Below are positions 53,355 through 62,364 of a stretch of DNA of 64,000 nt, one piece after another. The DNA is taken from positions 1-64,000 of the forward strand of contig CAZXXS010000077.1 of the NCBI GenBank assembly GCA_964644845.1, read 5' to 3'. How positions within the stretch are numbered: the stretch's first letter is position 1; each line of letters begins with the position of its first letter. The position numbers and the translations under genes were made by a program. Origin of the DNA: Geothermovivens sp964644845. Its GTDB lineage: Bacteria; Zhuqueibacterota; Zhuqueibacteria; Oleimicrobiales; Geothermoviventaceae. The notes beneath the pieces are model-generated. The model had not been told where the DNA came from. It saw nothing but the letters and a program-made list of their open reading frames with translations, and searched no databases.

Positions 53355-55073
53355 ATGTTCGTACGGAGAAAATGGGTCGCTGGGTTTGTCGCGTTTGCTG
53401 CGGCGTGGGTCTGGACGTTGACCGGACTGGCGGCTGTGAAACTGAGCAGTGTGGAAATGGTCCAGCCGAATCTGTTCTTCTTACGTCTGGACCAACCAGT
53501 CCGGTACGGGAGCGCGACAAAGCTTGAACCACCTCGGGTTGTGGTGTATCTGAAAGGTGTGGCGTGGGACAAGGACTGGCGCGAGCGCGTGTTTGAACGG
53601 GGTCCCGTGGAGAAAGTGGAAGTTGGCCCCTGGCCGGGCCACCGGGATGTTTTGCAGGTTGTGTTCAGGCTGCGTCGCGTTGTGGAGTACCGTGTTGAGG
53701 AGGTGCCGTCAGGCCTGCGGGTGATCTTCAACGCGGCTGTTGTTGGTGGCGACGACGTGGTGATTCGGTCGGGGCACGGCGACTCTGGCGACGAGCTTGA
53801 CAAGGCTCTGGCGCGTTTCGGTAAAGACGACATCAGTCTGGACGTGTACGACGTGGACATCGCAAACGTGCTGCGAATGCTCGGCAAACAGAACGGCGTG
53901 AACATCGTCGCCGGAAGCGATGTGAAGGGGAAAATCACCGTCAGCCTGCGGCACGTAACTTTGCGGGAAGCCCTGGACAACATCGTCAAGGCAAACGGGT
54001 ACACCTACGTGGTCGACGGCGACGTGATCCGGGTTAAGAAGCCTGAGGCGTTTCGTGTCGGCGACATGGTGACCAAAGTTTACCGGCTGCGCTACATCGA
54101 CGCCAACAGTCTGAAAGATGCCATTTCGGAAGTGGTCTCCGAGAATGCGAAAATCCGGGTTTTCTCGTCGAGTTTCCAGGGTACAACAGTGTCTTCGAGT
54201 AGCGGTACGGTGACGCCCACAACCACTGGACGGACTGTTGCCACGACGTCGACGCAGCAAAGTCGAAAGCCGGGCCGGTCCAGCGTGTTAATCGTCACAG
54301 ATTTGCCGGAGAACATCCGTCACATCGACCAGATCGTCGATGCGCTCGATGTTCCTGTACCGCTGATCATGATCGAGGCCAAGCTCATTGAGCTGGCACC
54401 GGAAGACGAAGGGAATTTGGGCATTGACTGGACGAAGGCGGTGAACGTAAGTCTGTACGGAGAGCAACTGCAACCTTCTGGTCTTTCGCTGCCGTACTCG
54501 GCTCGAGCTGACATCCCCAACGGGAGGGTAAACTACGGAACCCTCTCGGCGAGCCAGTTTGCAGCCGTGCTAAATTTCCTGCGCCAGCACACAGACTCCA
54601 AGCTCGTTTCGAATCCGCGCATCGTGGCCATGGACAACGAGGAGTCTGTAATCAGTGTCGGTGAGACGTTCCCCGTGCCGCAAATTCAGCGGGGCGTCGG
54701 TGGCCAGGGCGACATGGTCACTTTCCAGTACAAAGACGTCAACATCTCGCTGCGGGTGACGCCCCACATTTCGGACGAGGGGACCATCACGATGTACGTG
54801 AACCCGGTCATCGAGGAGGTGACCGGGGAAGTGGTCATCGACAAGAACCGCGCACCAATCACGTCGAAACGGACGGTGCAAACCGTCGTAAAGGTCAAAG
54901 ATGGCGACACCATCGTGATCGGCGGGCTGATCAAAGAGAACAAGACCCGCACGGTGAGCAAAGTGTGGCTTTTGGGCGACATTCCCTTGATCGGGAACCT
55001 GTTTCGCCAGAGTAAACTGGAACGCAAGCAAACGGATTTGTTGATCTTCCTAACGCCGCACATTGTGCGCTGA
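53355..55073 (+). CDS. pilQ: Type IV pilus secretin PilQ
   Basis: Outer-membrane channel for pilus extrusion. 572 residues: signal peptide (1-27), one AMIN domain (about 28-140), STN/N0 (about 155-225), N1 (about 225-330) interrupted by a Ser/Thr-rich loop at about 268-300, and the secretin domain (340-572) ending in L-L-I-F-L-T-P-H-I-V-R. V-P-Q-I-Q and G-G-L-I-K in the secretin part are family-typical. Only one AMIN domain is present, fewer than in many PilQ proteins. The ATG follows GAGG by six bases. It ends the pilMN-O-P-Q run; no terminator is visible. Confidence 0.94.
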   Translation: MFVRRKWVAGFVAFAAAWVWTLTGLAAVKLSSVEMVQPNLFFLRLDQPVRYGSATKLEPPRVVVYLKGVAWDKDWRERVFERGPVEKVEVGPWPGHRDVLQVVFRLRRVVEYRVEEVPSGLRVIFNAAVVGGDDVVIRSGHGDSGDELDKALARFGKDDISLDVYDVDIANVLRMLGKQNGVNIVAGSDVKGKITVSLRHVTLREALDNIVKANGYTYVVDGDVIRVKKPEAFRVGDMVTKVYRLRYIDANSLKDAISEVVSENAKIRVFSSSFQGTTVSSSSGTVTPTTTGRTVATTSTQQSRKPGRSSVLIVTDLPENIRHIDQIVDALDVPVPLIMIEAKLIELAPEDEGNLGIDWTKAVNVSLYGEQLQPSGLSLPYSARADIPNGRVNYGTLSASQFAAVLNFLRQHTDSKLVSNPRIVAMDNEESVISVGETFPVPQIQRGVGGQGDMVTFQYKDVNISLRVTPHISDEGTITMYVNPVIEEVTGEVVIDKNRAPITSKRTVQTVVKVKDGDTIVIGGLIKENKTRTVSKVWLLGDIPLIGNLFRQSKLERKQTDLLIFLTPHIVR

Positions 55074-55451
55074 GTGGAATGCAAAACCGGTTCGGGGCGG
55101 TGCCAGACCGTCCTACAACTCGCCCGACACCTCCGAAGCCGCGGTCGGGCTACCGCCCCACGGTTTGCTTGTCGACGCGGCCTCCTTCGGTCTTTTCCCC
55201 GGCGAAAAACGACTGCTGAACCTGAGCAGGCCCGGATGGGCCAGAAGAAGGTGCGGAGAATGGAAGCGTTGTGGTCCGCAGATCGGGTTTCCACCGTGCT
55301 TGTTTCGGGAAACGGTTACCGGGAACGGCCCGCGGTGCAACGCGGACTCTGATCCAGTGGTGTGGGAAAAACCGACAGGTGGAGACAACGCAGGTTTTCT
55401 CTTGAAGCCTTACGTAGAACGTGTAGTGCATCTTGAGTTGGGGTTTTGAGG
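55074..55451. other. Gap of about 375 bases between pilQ and pilT
   Basis: No gene is supported. A promoter for pilT may lie near 55400 (TTGAAG-N16-TAGTGC) but is weak. No terminator after pilQ was seen. Confidence 0.4.
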
Positions 55452-56522
55452 ATGACACGGCAGGATCTGGATAAGGTGCTCTCGTATGCGGTCACGCTCG
55501 GAGCGAGCGATATTCACCTCTGTGCTGGTTCGCGTCCGGTTTTTCGGGTGCACGGTCGGTTGCGCTACCTGGAGTCGAAGCCGTTGTCTGCAGCGTCCAT
55601 GCGGCAGCTGATTGAAAACGTGCTGGACGCGGAAATGCTTCAGGTGTACGACCGCGAAATGCAAGTTGACCTTGCCTACCAGATTGACGGCGTTGGACGT
55701 TTTCGCTGCAATTTTTACCGACAACTTCGGGGTGACGCGGCGGCGTTTCGCACGATTCCGACACGCGTGCCCACGCTGGAAGAACTGGGGGCACCACCTG
55801 TGTTTAGACGCCTGGCTCGAATGCGGAAAGGGCTTGTGCTGGTAACCGGGCCCACGGGCTCTGGAAAGTCGACTACGCTGGCGGCCATGTTGAATTTGAT
55901 CAACGAAGAACGGTACGAGCACATCATCACCATTGAGGATCCAATCGAGTACGTTCACAAGCCGAAGAACTGCTTGATTAACCAGCGGGAATTGGGTGCG
56001 CACACACCTTCTTTTGCGGCTGCTCTTCGGGCCGCGCTGCGCGAGGACCCGGACGTGATCCTTGTCGGAGAAATGCGAGACCTGGAAACGATCGCGTTGG
56101 CGCTGACAGCTGCTGAAACCGGGCACCTGGTGTTTGCGACGTTGCACACCATCAGCGCCGCGGAAACGGTGAACCGAATTGTTGACGTTTTTCCGGCTGA
56201 ACAGCAGGATCAGATTCGTGCCATGTTTGCCAACGCGATTGTGGGGATCATTTCGCAAACGCTCATGCCGCGTCGCGACGGTAAAGGCCGTGTGGCGGCG
56301 TTCGAAGTCATGGTGGCGACGACAGCAGTGCGGAATTTGATCCGCGAGCGCAAGGTGCACCAGCTGCCGAGCGTGATCCAGACCGGGGGCGACCAAGGTA
56401 TGCAGACGTTGAGTGGGGCCATCAAGAAGCTTACCGACCAGGGCATCGTGGATCCGAAGTATGCTCGTGCCTTTCTGATCGAGAACAACTTGGCCGAGGA
56501 CGTGGGGCGGCGAGCCGCGTGA
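55452..56522 (+). CDS. pilT: Type IV pilus retraction ATPase PilT
   Basis: Hexameric ATPase that powers pilus retraction and twitching. 356 residues, typical of PilT and shorter than PilB. It starts with the A-S-D-I-H-L segment. Walker A is G-P-T-G-S-G-K-S-T at about 133-141. Asp-box residues lie in I-I-T-I-E-D-P-I-E-Y. Walker B is I-L-V-G-E-M-R-D-L-E-T-I, where the G-E-M-R-D form marks PilT. The His box is H-T-I-S-A-A-E-T-V. The ATG at 55452 is chosen; a TTG six bases upstream is also possible. PilB and PilC are not in the window. Confidence 0.95.
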   Translation: MTRQDLDKVLSYAVTLGASDIHLCAGSRPVFRVHGRLRYLESKPLSAASMRQLIENVLDAEMLQVYDREMQVDLAYQIDGVGRFRCNFYRQLRGDAAAFRTIPTRVPTLEELGAPPVFRRLARMRKGLVLVTGPTGSGKSTTLAAMLNLINEERYEHIITIEDPIEYVHKPKNCLINQRELGAHTPSFAAALRAALREDPDVILVGEMRDLETIALALTAAETGHLVFATLHTISAAETVNRIVDVFPAEQQDQIRAMFANAIVGIISQTLMPRRDGKGRVAAFEVMVATTAVRNLIRERKVHQLPSVIQTGGDQGMQTLSGAIKKLTDQGIVDPKYARAFLIENNLAEDVGRRAA

Positions 56523-56895
56523 GACAAAAGTTACAGGAGGCTTCCGGAACCTGACACGGTGTTCAGAGGGGCCGAGCAGTAGGTCTCGCTACGTCGAAGT
56601 CTTGGGTCAAGTGCGGCAGTGTTCTCGCTGAAGCCGCCTTCGGTTTCCAGCTTCGGGTGTCAACACAAGACGGCGGTCAGATCTGGATTTGCACATCGAA
56701 GCGGTTTTTGACGAGAAAAGCCGAGTTGTCCGGGGTTTCTCTGGGAAAATCGGGAAATCCTTGGAAAGCGTTTGACTATTGCAGCCTGGATCACTAAATT
56801 TGGACCGCTTCGTCAGGTGTGATTGTTGCACCCGTCTCCCCGCGGCGCGTCTACGGATTTGTGGCTTCAGCATCCCAACAGAGGAGGCACCGGCC
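56523..56895. other. Gap of about 370 bases between pilT and ptsN
   Basis: Contains the ptsN promoter at 56772-56800 and its leader. Nothing else is recognised and no terminator follows pilT. Confidence 0.5.
56772..56800 (+). promoter_or_regulatory. Promoter of the PTS EIIA gene, TTGACT-N17-TAAATT
   Basis: -35 TTGACT at 56772-56777, 17-base spacer, -10 TAAATT at 56795-56800. The start near 56807 gives a leader of about 90 bases. Confidence 0.78.
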
Positions 56896-57375
56896 TTGCA
56901 AATTTCCGAGTATTTTCGGGATGACCTCGTCTTTCTGGACTTGGAAGCAAGTTCCAAAGAAGAGACCATCCGGAAAATGAGCGCTGCCATGGAGAAAGCA
57001 GGGGTCATTCCGGATGCCGATCGGTTCTTCAGAGAAGTGATGGAACGGGAAAAGCTGGGGACCACGGCGGTGGGGCACGGTGTCGCCTTGCCGCACGCGA
57101 GGACAGAAAAGCTCAGCGACATTGTGGTTGCATTCGCGAGGTTGAAAAATGGTGTGGACTTTGGAGCCGATGACGGAGAGCCCGTTCGGCTCGTTTTTTT
57201 GATCGGTACTCCTCTCAAAGAGGTGAACCGGTACCTGAAATTGCTTGCCAGCCTTTCGCGTGCTCTGCGTAAGCCGGAAGTGCGCGCAGCCCTCCTCAAA
57301 GCCGCAACGCCTGAAGATGTGCGCGAGACCTTCGATCGGGCCCAGCAAGAGGAATACTCCCCGGGCCTTGTGTAG
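56896..57375 (+). CDS. ptsN: PTS EIIA domain protein of the fructose/Ntr type
   Basis: Single-domain EIIA (159 residues) with phospho-acceptor His67 in G-V-A-L-P-H-A-R. No EIIB, EIIC, HPr or EI is nearby, so a regulatory PTS-Ntr role is more likely than sugar transport. Start is TTG at 56896, eight bases after GAGGAGG; longer in-frame starts would add unrelated Cys- and Arg-rich residues and precede the mapped leader. The gene symbol is by family resemblance; its partner kinase is unknown. Confidence 0.88.
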   Translation: MQISEYFRDDLVFLDLEASSKEETIRKMSAAMEKAGVIPDADRFFREVMEREKLGTTAVGHGVALPHARTEKLSDIVVAFARLKNGVDFGADDGEPVRLVFLIGTPLKEVNRYLKLLASLSRALRKPEVRAALLKAATPEDVRETFDRAQQEEYSPGLV

Positions 57376-57444
57376 GTAGCTGAATCTTCGGGGCTAATCC
57401 GAGCCACCCTTTCCGAGAAATTTTCTTAACTTTGTGAACACTCG

Positions 57445-57473
57445 TTGCTTTGTTGATGGGGCATCAGTATTTT
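57445..57473 (+). promoter_or_regulatory. Promoter of the response regulator gene, TTGCTT-N17-TATTTT
   Basis: -35 TTGCTT at 57445-57450, 17-base spacer, -10 TATTTT at 57468-57473. Start near 57480, about 54 bases before the GTG start. Confidence 0.72.
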
Positions 57474-57533
57474 ACGTCTGCGTGGGTAGTCGGATGAATG
57501 CGAAGGCGGAAAGCTGACGGCAAAGGAGGGCCT

Positions 57534-57908
57534 GTGGGTACGGACGGAAGAAAAGATCTCCTGGTGGTCGACGACGAGGAGGACTTTCTGGAGCTGGTCG
57601 AGGAGATCTTGCGCGGTACCGGACACGAAGTGGCGACGGCCAGGGATGCCCACGAGGCCGCGAGGCTAGTGTCGCAACACGCCTTTCGCGTTGCTGTCAT
57701 CGACTACCGTTTACCCGGTAAAAACGGCGCGGACCTGGCTCAGGAAATTGTGGATGCCTCGCCGGACACGCGGATTGTGTTTTTGACGGGCGACAGTGCG
57801 GCAGCCCGGTTATTGGGCACAAATGGGGTCGCTCCGGTCGCGACACTTGTGAAGCCCGTGGATGTTGGGGAACTGCTGCAACTGCTCAGTAAACTGCTCA
57901 CGGACTGA
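57534..57908 (+). CDS. Single-domain response regulator
   Basis: A stand-alone receiver of 124 residues with the acidic pair V-V-D-D-E-E (about 11-16), phospho-acceptor Asp57 in V-I-D-Y-R-L-P-G, and the conserved Lys in L-V-K-P-V-D near 105. There is no output domain, so it acts by protein contact, perhaps as a relay partner of the kinases at 33-39 kb or in pilus control; this is inference. The start is GTG at 57534 behind AAGGAGGG. An ATG at 57498 without a ribosome site would add 12 basic residues. Confidence 0.88.
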   Translation: MGTDGRKDLLVVDDEEDFLELVEEILRGTGHEVATARDAHEAARLVSQHAFRVAVIDYRLPGKNGADLAQEIVDASPDTRIVFLTGDSAAARLLGTNGVAPVATLVKPVDVGELLQLLSKLLTD

Positions 57909-58006
57909 GCACACACGCACCTTCTGTGGGGGCTCGACAGCCCGCACGGCTCACAGGGGTGTAACTTGCAGGTCTCTTCTGTGCGGTTACCCTGCCAACA
58001 CCTCTT

Positions 58007-58041
58007 CTTCTTGAGGGGCCTGAGTGGCGTCCCTCAAGAAG
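58007..58041. repeat. Perfect 11-bp inverted repeat between the response regulator and rpsU
   Basis: CTTCTTGAGGG (58007-58017) pairs with CCCTCAAGAAG (58031-58041) around a 13-base loop. Neither strand has a U-tract after it, so it may be a Rho-dependent or protein-binding stem-loop and not an intrinsic terminator. Confidence 0.65.
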
Positions 58042-58216
58042 CACATCGGTTGCCCTTTGAGGCTCAAGATTCCGTTTCCCTGTCCGACGTACTTTAGGTG
58101 GAAAGGCTGCGGGCCGCCGCCGCGCCTGGCAGTTCCAAAGCGCTACGCCTTGGTACGCAAGGCGAAACAAATCAATGAACTAAGGTGGCTGAGAATTGTT
58201 TCAAGTTCGAAATCAC

Positions 58217-58245
58217 TTGCATTTCTACCGGACCTTTGCTATATT
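58217..58245 (+). promoter_or_regulatory. Promoter of rpsU-yqeY, TTGCAT-N17-TATATT
   Basis: -35 TTGCAT at 58217-58222, 17-base spacer, -10 TATATT at 58240-58245. Start near 58252; the leader of about 45 bases contains AAAGGAGG. Confidence 0.8.
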
Positions 58246-58296
58246 GGCAGCGCTTTAGAAAGCCAAAAAACAAACAGAAAGGAGGTTTTGCGGTAC

Positions 58297-58503
58297 ATGC
58301 CGAGTGTTCGGGTTCGTGAAGGCGAAGATTTTGAGAAGGCTTTAAAACGTTTCAACAAGGCCTGCGAAAAAGCTGGTTTGATGTCCGACATCAAGAAACA
58401 CCAGCATTTTGAAAAGCCGTCGGAGAGGCGCAAGAGGAAGCTGGCTGCGGCCAGACGGAAACAGCGTAAGCTGATGGCCCTGTTGGAAGGACGCCGTCGG
58501 TAG
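58297..58503 (+). CDS. rpsU: Small ribosomal subunit protein bS21
   Basis: 68-residue basic protein of the 30S subunit near the mRNA exit site, taking part in initiation. The start M-P-S-V-R-V-R-E-G-E, the F-E-K-A-L-K-R-F core and the Arg/Lys-rich tail fit bS21. The ATG is 11 bases from AAAGGAGG, a little long; an in-frame TTG three codons upstream is too close to the box. yqeY follows 16 bases later, a common neighbour in many bacteria. Confidence 0.96.
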   Translation: MPSVRVREGEDFEKALKRFNKACEKAGLMSDIKKHQHFEKPSERRKRKLAAARRKQRKLMALLEGRRR

Positions 58504-58519
58504 GGCTGAGGCAGGTGGG

Positions 58520-58963
58520 ATGAGCGTCCAGCAGAAGCTCCTGGAAGACATGAAGGAGGCCATGAAGTCGGGCGACAAGGTGCGCCTGGACACCATTCGT
58601 GGCCTTCGGGCGATGTTGAAAGATGCTCAGATTGCCAAACAGCGCGAGCTGACGGAGGAAGACGAAATCGCGGTCCTCCAGTCGGCTGCGAAAAAGCGCA
58701 CTGAGGCAATCAAGCTCTACCGCCAGGGCAACCGACAGGATCTGGTGGAAAAAGAGGAGCGCGAGCTGGCCATTATCCGGTCGTACCTGCCTGAGATGAT
58801 GTCTCCGGAGGAAATCGAGAAAGTGGTGGATGCAGCCATTGCCCGGCTGGGGGCCTCCGGAATGCGTGACTTCGGCAAGGTGATGGGCGAGGTCATGCGC
58901 GAACTCCGCGGCAAAGCAGAAGGACAGACCGTTCAGGAGGTCGTACGACGCAAATTGTCGTAG
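58520..58963 (+). CDS. yqeY: GatB/YqeY domain protein
   Basis: A 147-residue helical protein, the free-standing version of the tRNA-binding C-terminal domain of GatB. It carries the family runs M-K-E-A-M-K-S-G-D-K, R-L-D-T-I-R and L-P-E-M-M-S. The role is uncertain; related proteins occur beside rpsU, dnaG and rpoD. It ends the rpsU operon before the terminator at 58997-59045. Confidence 0.93.
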   Translation: MSVQQKLLEDMKEAMKSGDKVRLDTIRGLRAMLKDAQIAKQRELTEEDEIAVLQSAAKKRTEAIKLYRQGNRQDLVEKEERELAIIRSYLPEMMSPEEIEKVVDAAIARLGASGMRDFGKVMGEVMRELRGKAEGQTVQEVVRRKLS

Positions 58964-58996
58964 GGCGAGTTTTCCCAACAGACGAAAAGTCATCTC

Positions 58997-59045
58997 AAAG
59001 AGTGGACGATGCGGACGCTGAACCGTAGAGTCCACTCTTTTTCGT
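58997..59045 (+). terminator. Intrinsic terminator after rpsU-yqeY
   Basis: AAAGAGTGGAC (58997-59007) pairs with GTCCACTCTTT (59030-59040), 11 perfect pairs, 22-base loop, followed by TT-CG-TTT. It lies 33 bases after yqeY. Confidence 0.92.
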
Positions 59046-59152
59046 TTAGGCCGTTTGTCCATTGGATGCACTGCGACGCCACGTCGTCAAGATCTGTGCG
59101 GCTGGGCAGTGCGGCGAGGGATCTTCCGGGCGAATCTTGAGGGGTCAGTAGC

Positions 59153-59767
59153 GTGAACGCGTTCGACATGATCATTCTGGCAATTCTCGCCTTTTTTGTT
59201 GTGCGTGGTGTGTTGCGAGGATTCCTGCGCGAAACCGTTGGTCTCGTTGGTCTTGTTTTGGGCCTGATTCTGGCTATTCGGTACCTGGATGTGGCCACAG
59301 CTCTACTGGGGCAGATCATCGCCTGGCCGGTTTCGGTGCTGTCGGTTGTAGCGTTCGTCATCGTTTTCGGTACCGTTGTGGTTCTGTTCCAGATCGTGAT
59401 CGCCGTACTGGTGAAGTTCCTGCGCGCTGTTCGTCTTCGATGGGTGGACCGACTTGCTGGTGGCGTCGTAGGGCTAATCAAGGGTGGCATCCTGGCCGGA
59501 GCCCTGGCACTGGTGATCTCTCTGCTGCCGCTGACGGGGACCACAGCGCAAAGCCGCGCCAACTCGGCTTTCATCCCGGTGATGCGAGAGGTGTTGCCGC
59601 TGACGTTTAACGTGGTTCGCGGCCTTTGGCCTGGTACGAAGAAATTCACAGAGGAATTGCAACAGAATTTCCGGCAGAAAAGCCTGGAGACCCAGGTGAA
59701 ATCGCTTTTGAAGAGCTACGGTGTACCTGAAAACCCGCTCTCTTTGCCCGAGATGCAGCATGAGTGA
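59153..59767 (+). CDS. CvpA family membrane protein
   Basis: 204 residues with four hydrophobic segments (about 5-25, 28-48, 62-88, 105-130) and the CvpA layout: an opening N-x-F-D-M-I-I-L, R-G-x-L-R-G-F in the first loop, and D-R-L-A-G-G-V-V-G before the last helix. CvpA proteins are linked to colicin V export and envelope stress tolerance; the mechanism is unknown. The GTG start has a GAGGGG box. Overlap of eight bases with mutS2, a frequent neighbour. Confidence 0.88.
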   Translation: MNAFDMIILAILAFFVVRGVLRGFLRETVGLVGLVLGLILAIRYLDVATALLGQIIAWPVSVLSVVAFVIVFGTVVVLFQIVIAVLVKFLRAVRLRWVDRLAGGVVGLIKGGILAGALALVISLLPLTGTTAQSRANSAFIPVMREVLPLTFNVVRGLWPGTKKFTEELQQNFRQKSLETQVKSLLKSYGVPENPLSLPEMQHE

Positions 59768-62144
59768 CTGGGAAGAGACACTCCGAGCCCTGGAATTCGA
59801 CCGGCTTCTCGAACATCTGGAACCTTACGCACTTTCGGAGCCCGGTGCGGCGGAGCTTCGTGCGTGTCGTCCCTTCGCAGATGCAAATGCCCTCCGTCGC
59901 GAACAGGCTTTGGTTTCCGAAATGCGACGCGTGCTGGATTTCGACGACCCTTTCCCCATCGACGCGTTTACCGACATTCGACCGCACCTTCGCAAGGCCA
60001 GTATCGAGGACAACCTGCTCTCCCCCAAAGAGCTGGTAGAAGTGAGCAGCACAGCAACTCTGGCGGCAAACCTGCGGAAGTACTTTCGCGGCAAGCTTGA
60101 CCGCTACCCGGCGCTGGCTGAGTTGATCGAACCGGTGGCCAGTTTTGCCTGGTTGCACAAGGAAATCATTTACGCGATTGATCCGAAAACCTTCGAGGTG
60201 CTGGACCGCGCCAGTTCCGACCTTGCGCGTGTGCGCAAACAGATCGTTTCGACCCAGGAACACGCCCGCCGTCGCATGGAGGCGCTGCAGCGCGAACTGG
60301 CCCGGCAAGGGCTCCTTCAGGAGGACCTGGTGACACTGCGCGACGGACGCCTGGTCTTGATGGTCAAGGAGGAACACCGCAACAAGGTGCCAGGCTTGAT
60401 CCACGGGCACTCGGCCAGCGGCCAAAGTTACTTCATCGAGCCGGTTGAAGCTTTCGAGTTGAACAACCGGGTGCAGGAGCTTCGCGTGCAGGAGCAACGC
60501 GAAGTGGAGCGCATTCTGAGGCGCCTGACGGCACTGGTTCGGGGTGAACTCCCAGGGCTAGAACAGAACTTCAGGGTTTTAGTGACCCTCGACCGCTTGC
60601 ACGCCAAGGCCCGGTTCTCCCAGGATTTGCAGGCCACGGAGCCGGTTTTCAACACCCACGGCAGAATCCGTCTGCTCCAGGGACGGCACCCGCTGCTGCT
60701 TTTGCGCTGGAAGGATCCCAAGCGTGTGGTTCCGCTGGATCTGGACCTGGGGGAGAATTTCACCACCCTGGTGGTCACCGGTCCGAACGCCGGTGGCAAA
60801 ACCGTGGCGTTGAAAACGGTGGGGTTGCTGACAGTCATGGCACTTTCGGGTCTGCACATCACCGCCACGATGGGCAGCGAGATTGCTCTTGTCGATCAGG
60901 TTTTCGCGGACATCGGCGACGAACAATCCGTGGAAATGGACCTGTCCACGTTTTCTTCGCGCGTGCGCAAATTGAAGAGCATCCTGGATGAGGCGACTGC
61001 TGAAAGCCTCGTGCTGGTGGACGAAATCGGTACGGGCACAGACCCCGAAGAGGGCGCGGCTCTGGCAATGGCCATTCTGGAGGAGCTCACCAAGCGCGGA
61101 ACGAGAACGATGGTTACCACTCACCACGGTGCGCTGAAAGCATTTGCCCACGAGACGCCAGGTGTTGAAAACGGCTCGATGGAGTTTGACGCTGAAACCC
61201 TTCAGCCGACCTACCGTTTCCGGAGCGGTGTCCCTGGATCCAGCTACGCTTTTGAGATTGCCGAACGTCTTGGCTTGCCCGAACGGCTCATCCGGCGTGC
61301 GCGCGAGTTCGTGGGCGAGGAAAAGCACCGCCTTGAACGCCTGATTGTCGATCTGGAACGGCGCGTTCAGGACCTGGATGAGCGGTCCCGGAAACTGTCG
61401 ATCCGGGAGTCTGAGCTGGAGGGGCTGGTGAAGCTTTACCGACAGAGGGTGGAGGAGCTGAAGCGGGAAGAAAAAGCGCGGAAGAAGCAGGCGCTTGAAG
61501 AGGCGGATGAGATCCTGCGCAGGGCAAACGCCTTGGTTGAGAAGACCATTCGGGAGATTCGCGAAACCCAGGCGGAGCGGGAGGCTGTGCGAGCAGCGCG
61601 GGCGGAGCTGGAAAAAGAACGTCAGCGTACGGAAGAGTTGCTCAGGACGTTCCGCAAGGACGAACAAGTTCAGCAACCGCAAACACCGAGGCCGGTGGCG
61701 GTTGGGGAGGAAGTCGTCTGGAAGAAGTTCGGTACAGAGGGTCGTGTGCTCGATGAACCGGACGAGGACGGCCGCGTGCTTCTGGAGGCAGGCTCGGTGA
61801 AAATGCGCGTGCCGGTGGCTGAGCTGGAAGTCAAGCCTGGAGGCAAAAAGCGCCGGCGCCGCGGGGGATCGCGCTACGCTCTGGAAACGGCGCCAAACGT
61901 CCGCGGCGAGCTCGACATTCGCGGTCTGACGGTCGAGGAAGCGCTTGAACAGGTGGATCGTTACCTGGACGCTGCCGTACTGGCCGGCTTTGAGCAGGTG
62001 CGCATCATTCACGGCAAAGGCACTGGTCGGCTGCGCGAGCAGATTCGACGCTACTTGCAGAAGGATCCAAGGGTCCGGAGCTACCGCCTGGGTACCTGGG
62101 AAGAGGGCGACATCGGCGTCACGATTGTGGAACTCAAACCGTGA
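59760..62144 (+). CDS. mutS2: Endonuclease MutS2
   Basis: MutS-family ATPase with a C-terminal Smr nuclease, which suppresses homologous recombination and also rescues collided ribosomes in the species studied. 794 residues. Core and clamp helices span 1-300. Walker A is G-P-N-A-G-G-K-T at about 341-348, and L-V-D-E-I-G-T-G-T-D-P-E-E-G is Walker B with the signature. T-T-H-H follows. A long coiled coil lies at 510-640. The Smr domain (about 718-794) has L-D-I-R-G (normally L-D-L-R-G) and H-G-K-G-T-G. The mismatch-binding N-domain of MutS is absent, as expected. The ATG overlaps cvpA. Confidence 0.96.
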   Translation: MSDWEETLRALEFDRLLEHLEPYALSEPGAAELRACRPFADANALRREQALVSEMRRVLDFDDPFPIDAFTDIRPHLRKASIEDNLLSPKELVEVSSTATLAANLRKYFRGKLDRYPALAELIEPVASFAWLHKEIIYAIDPKTFEVLDRASSDLARVRKQIVSTQEHARRRMEALQRELARQGLLQEDLVTLRDGRLVLMVKEEHRNKVPGLIHGHSASGQSYFIEPVEAFELNNRVQELRVQEQREVERILRRLTALVRGELPGLEQNFRVLVTLDRLHAKARFSQDLQATEPVFNTHGRIRLLQGRHPLLLLRWKDPKRVVPLDLDLGENFTTLVVTGPNAGGKTVALKTVGLLTVMALSGLHITATMGSEIALVDQVFADIGDEQSVEMDLSTFSSRVRKLKSILDEATAESLVLVDEIGTGTDPEEGAALAMAILEELTKRGTRTMVTTHHGALKAFAHETPGVENGSMEFDAETLQPTYRFRSGVPGSSYAFEIAERLGLPERLIRRAREFVGEEKHRLERLIVDLERRVQDLDERSRKLSIRESELEGLVKLYRQRVEELKREEKARKKQALEEADEILRRANALVEKTIREIRETQAEREAVRAARAELEKERQRTEELLRTFRKDEQVQQPQTPRPVAVGEEVVWKKFGTEGRVLDEPDEDGRVLLEAGSVKMRVPVAELEVKPGGKKRRRRGGSRYALETAPNVRGELDIRGLTVEEALEQVDRYLDAAVLAGFEQVRIIHGKGTGRLREQIRRYLQKDPRVRSYRLGTWEEGDIGVTIVELKP

Positions 62145-62364
62145 CCGCAGAGCGCTTTTGCAAGTTGGGATCGTCCGAATTTGCCGAATTTGCCCTCCGT
62201 GCAGACGCGTTTCTCGTGCGGGATGTGGCTCTGAGGCGCCGCGTGGGCGTCGGAGCGGAGGGAATTAGTCGGAACCGCGGTGAAATTGCGTGCGGATCTC
62301 TCTTGGTTTCCCGGGGTTCTTGCACCCCGGGAACTGTGTGTGCTTTGATGGAAAGGCAGAGCAA
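62145..62364. other. Leader region of the inositol monophosphatase gene with a GC-rich hairpin
   Basis: The hairpin at 62308-62333 lies about 30 bases before the start codon. No promoter with clear boxes was found. Confidence 0.45.
62308..62333. repeat. 9-bp GC-rich hairpin before the inositol monophosphatase gene
   Basis: TTCCCGGGG (62308-62316) pairs with CCCCGGGAA (62325-62333), 8-base loop, no T-run. The CCCGGGG-loop-CCCCGGG core resembles the hairpin of repeat R2 at 11812-11869, so it may be a relic of the same family. Confidence 0.55.

Larger units (their letters stand above)
57909..58296. other. Gap of about 390 bases between the response regulator and rpsU
   Basis: Holds a perfect 11-bp inverted repeat (58007-58041) and the rpsU promoter (58217-58245). 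No gene is seen. Confidence 0.55.

Noticed and set aside
60579..62012. 477-codon minus-strand frame opposite mutS2
   Set aside because: Antisense shadow of a conserved gene in high-GC DNA; no start signals or recognisable domain.
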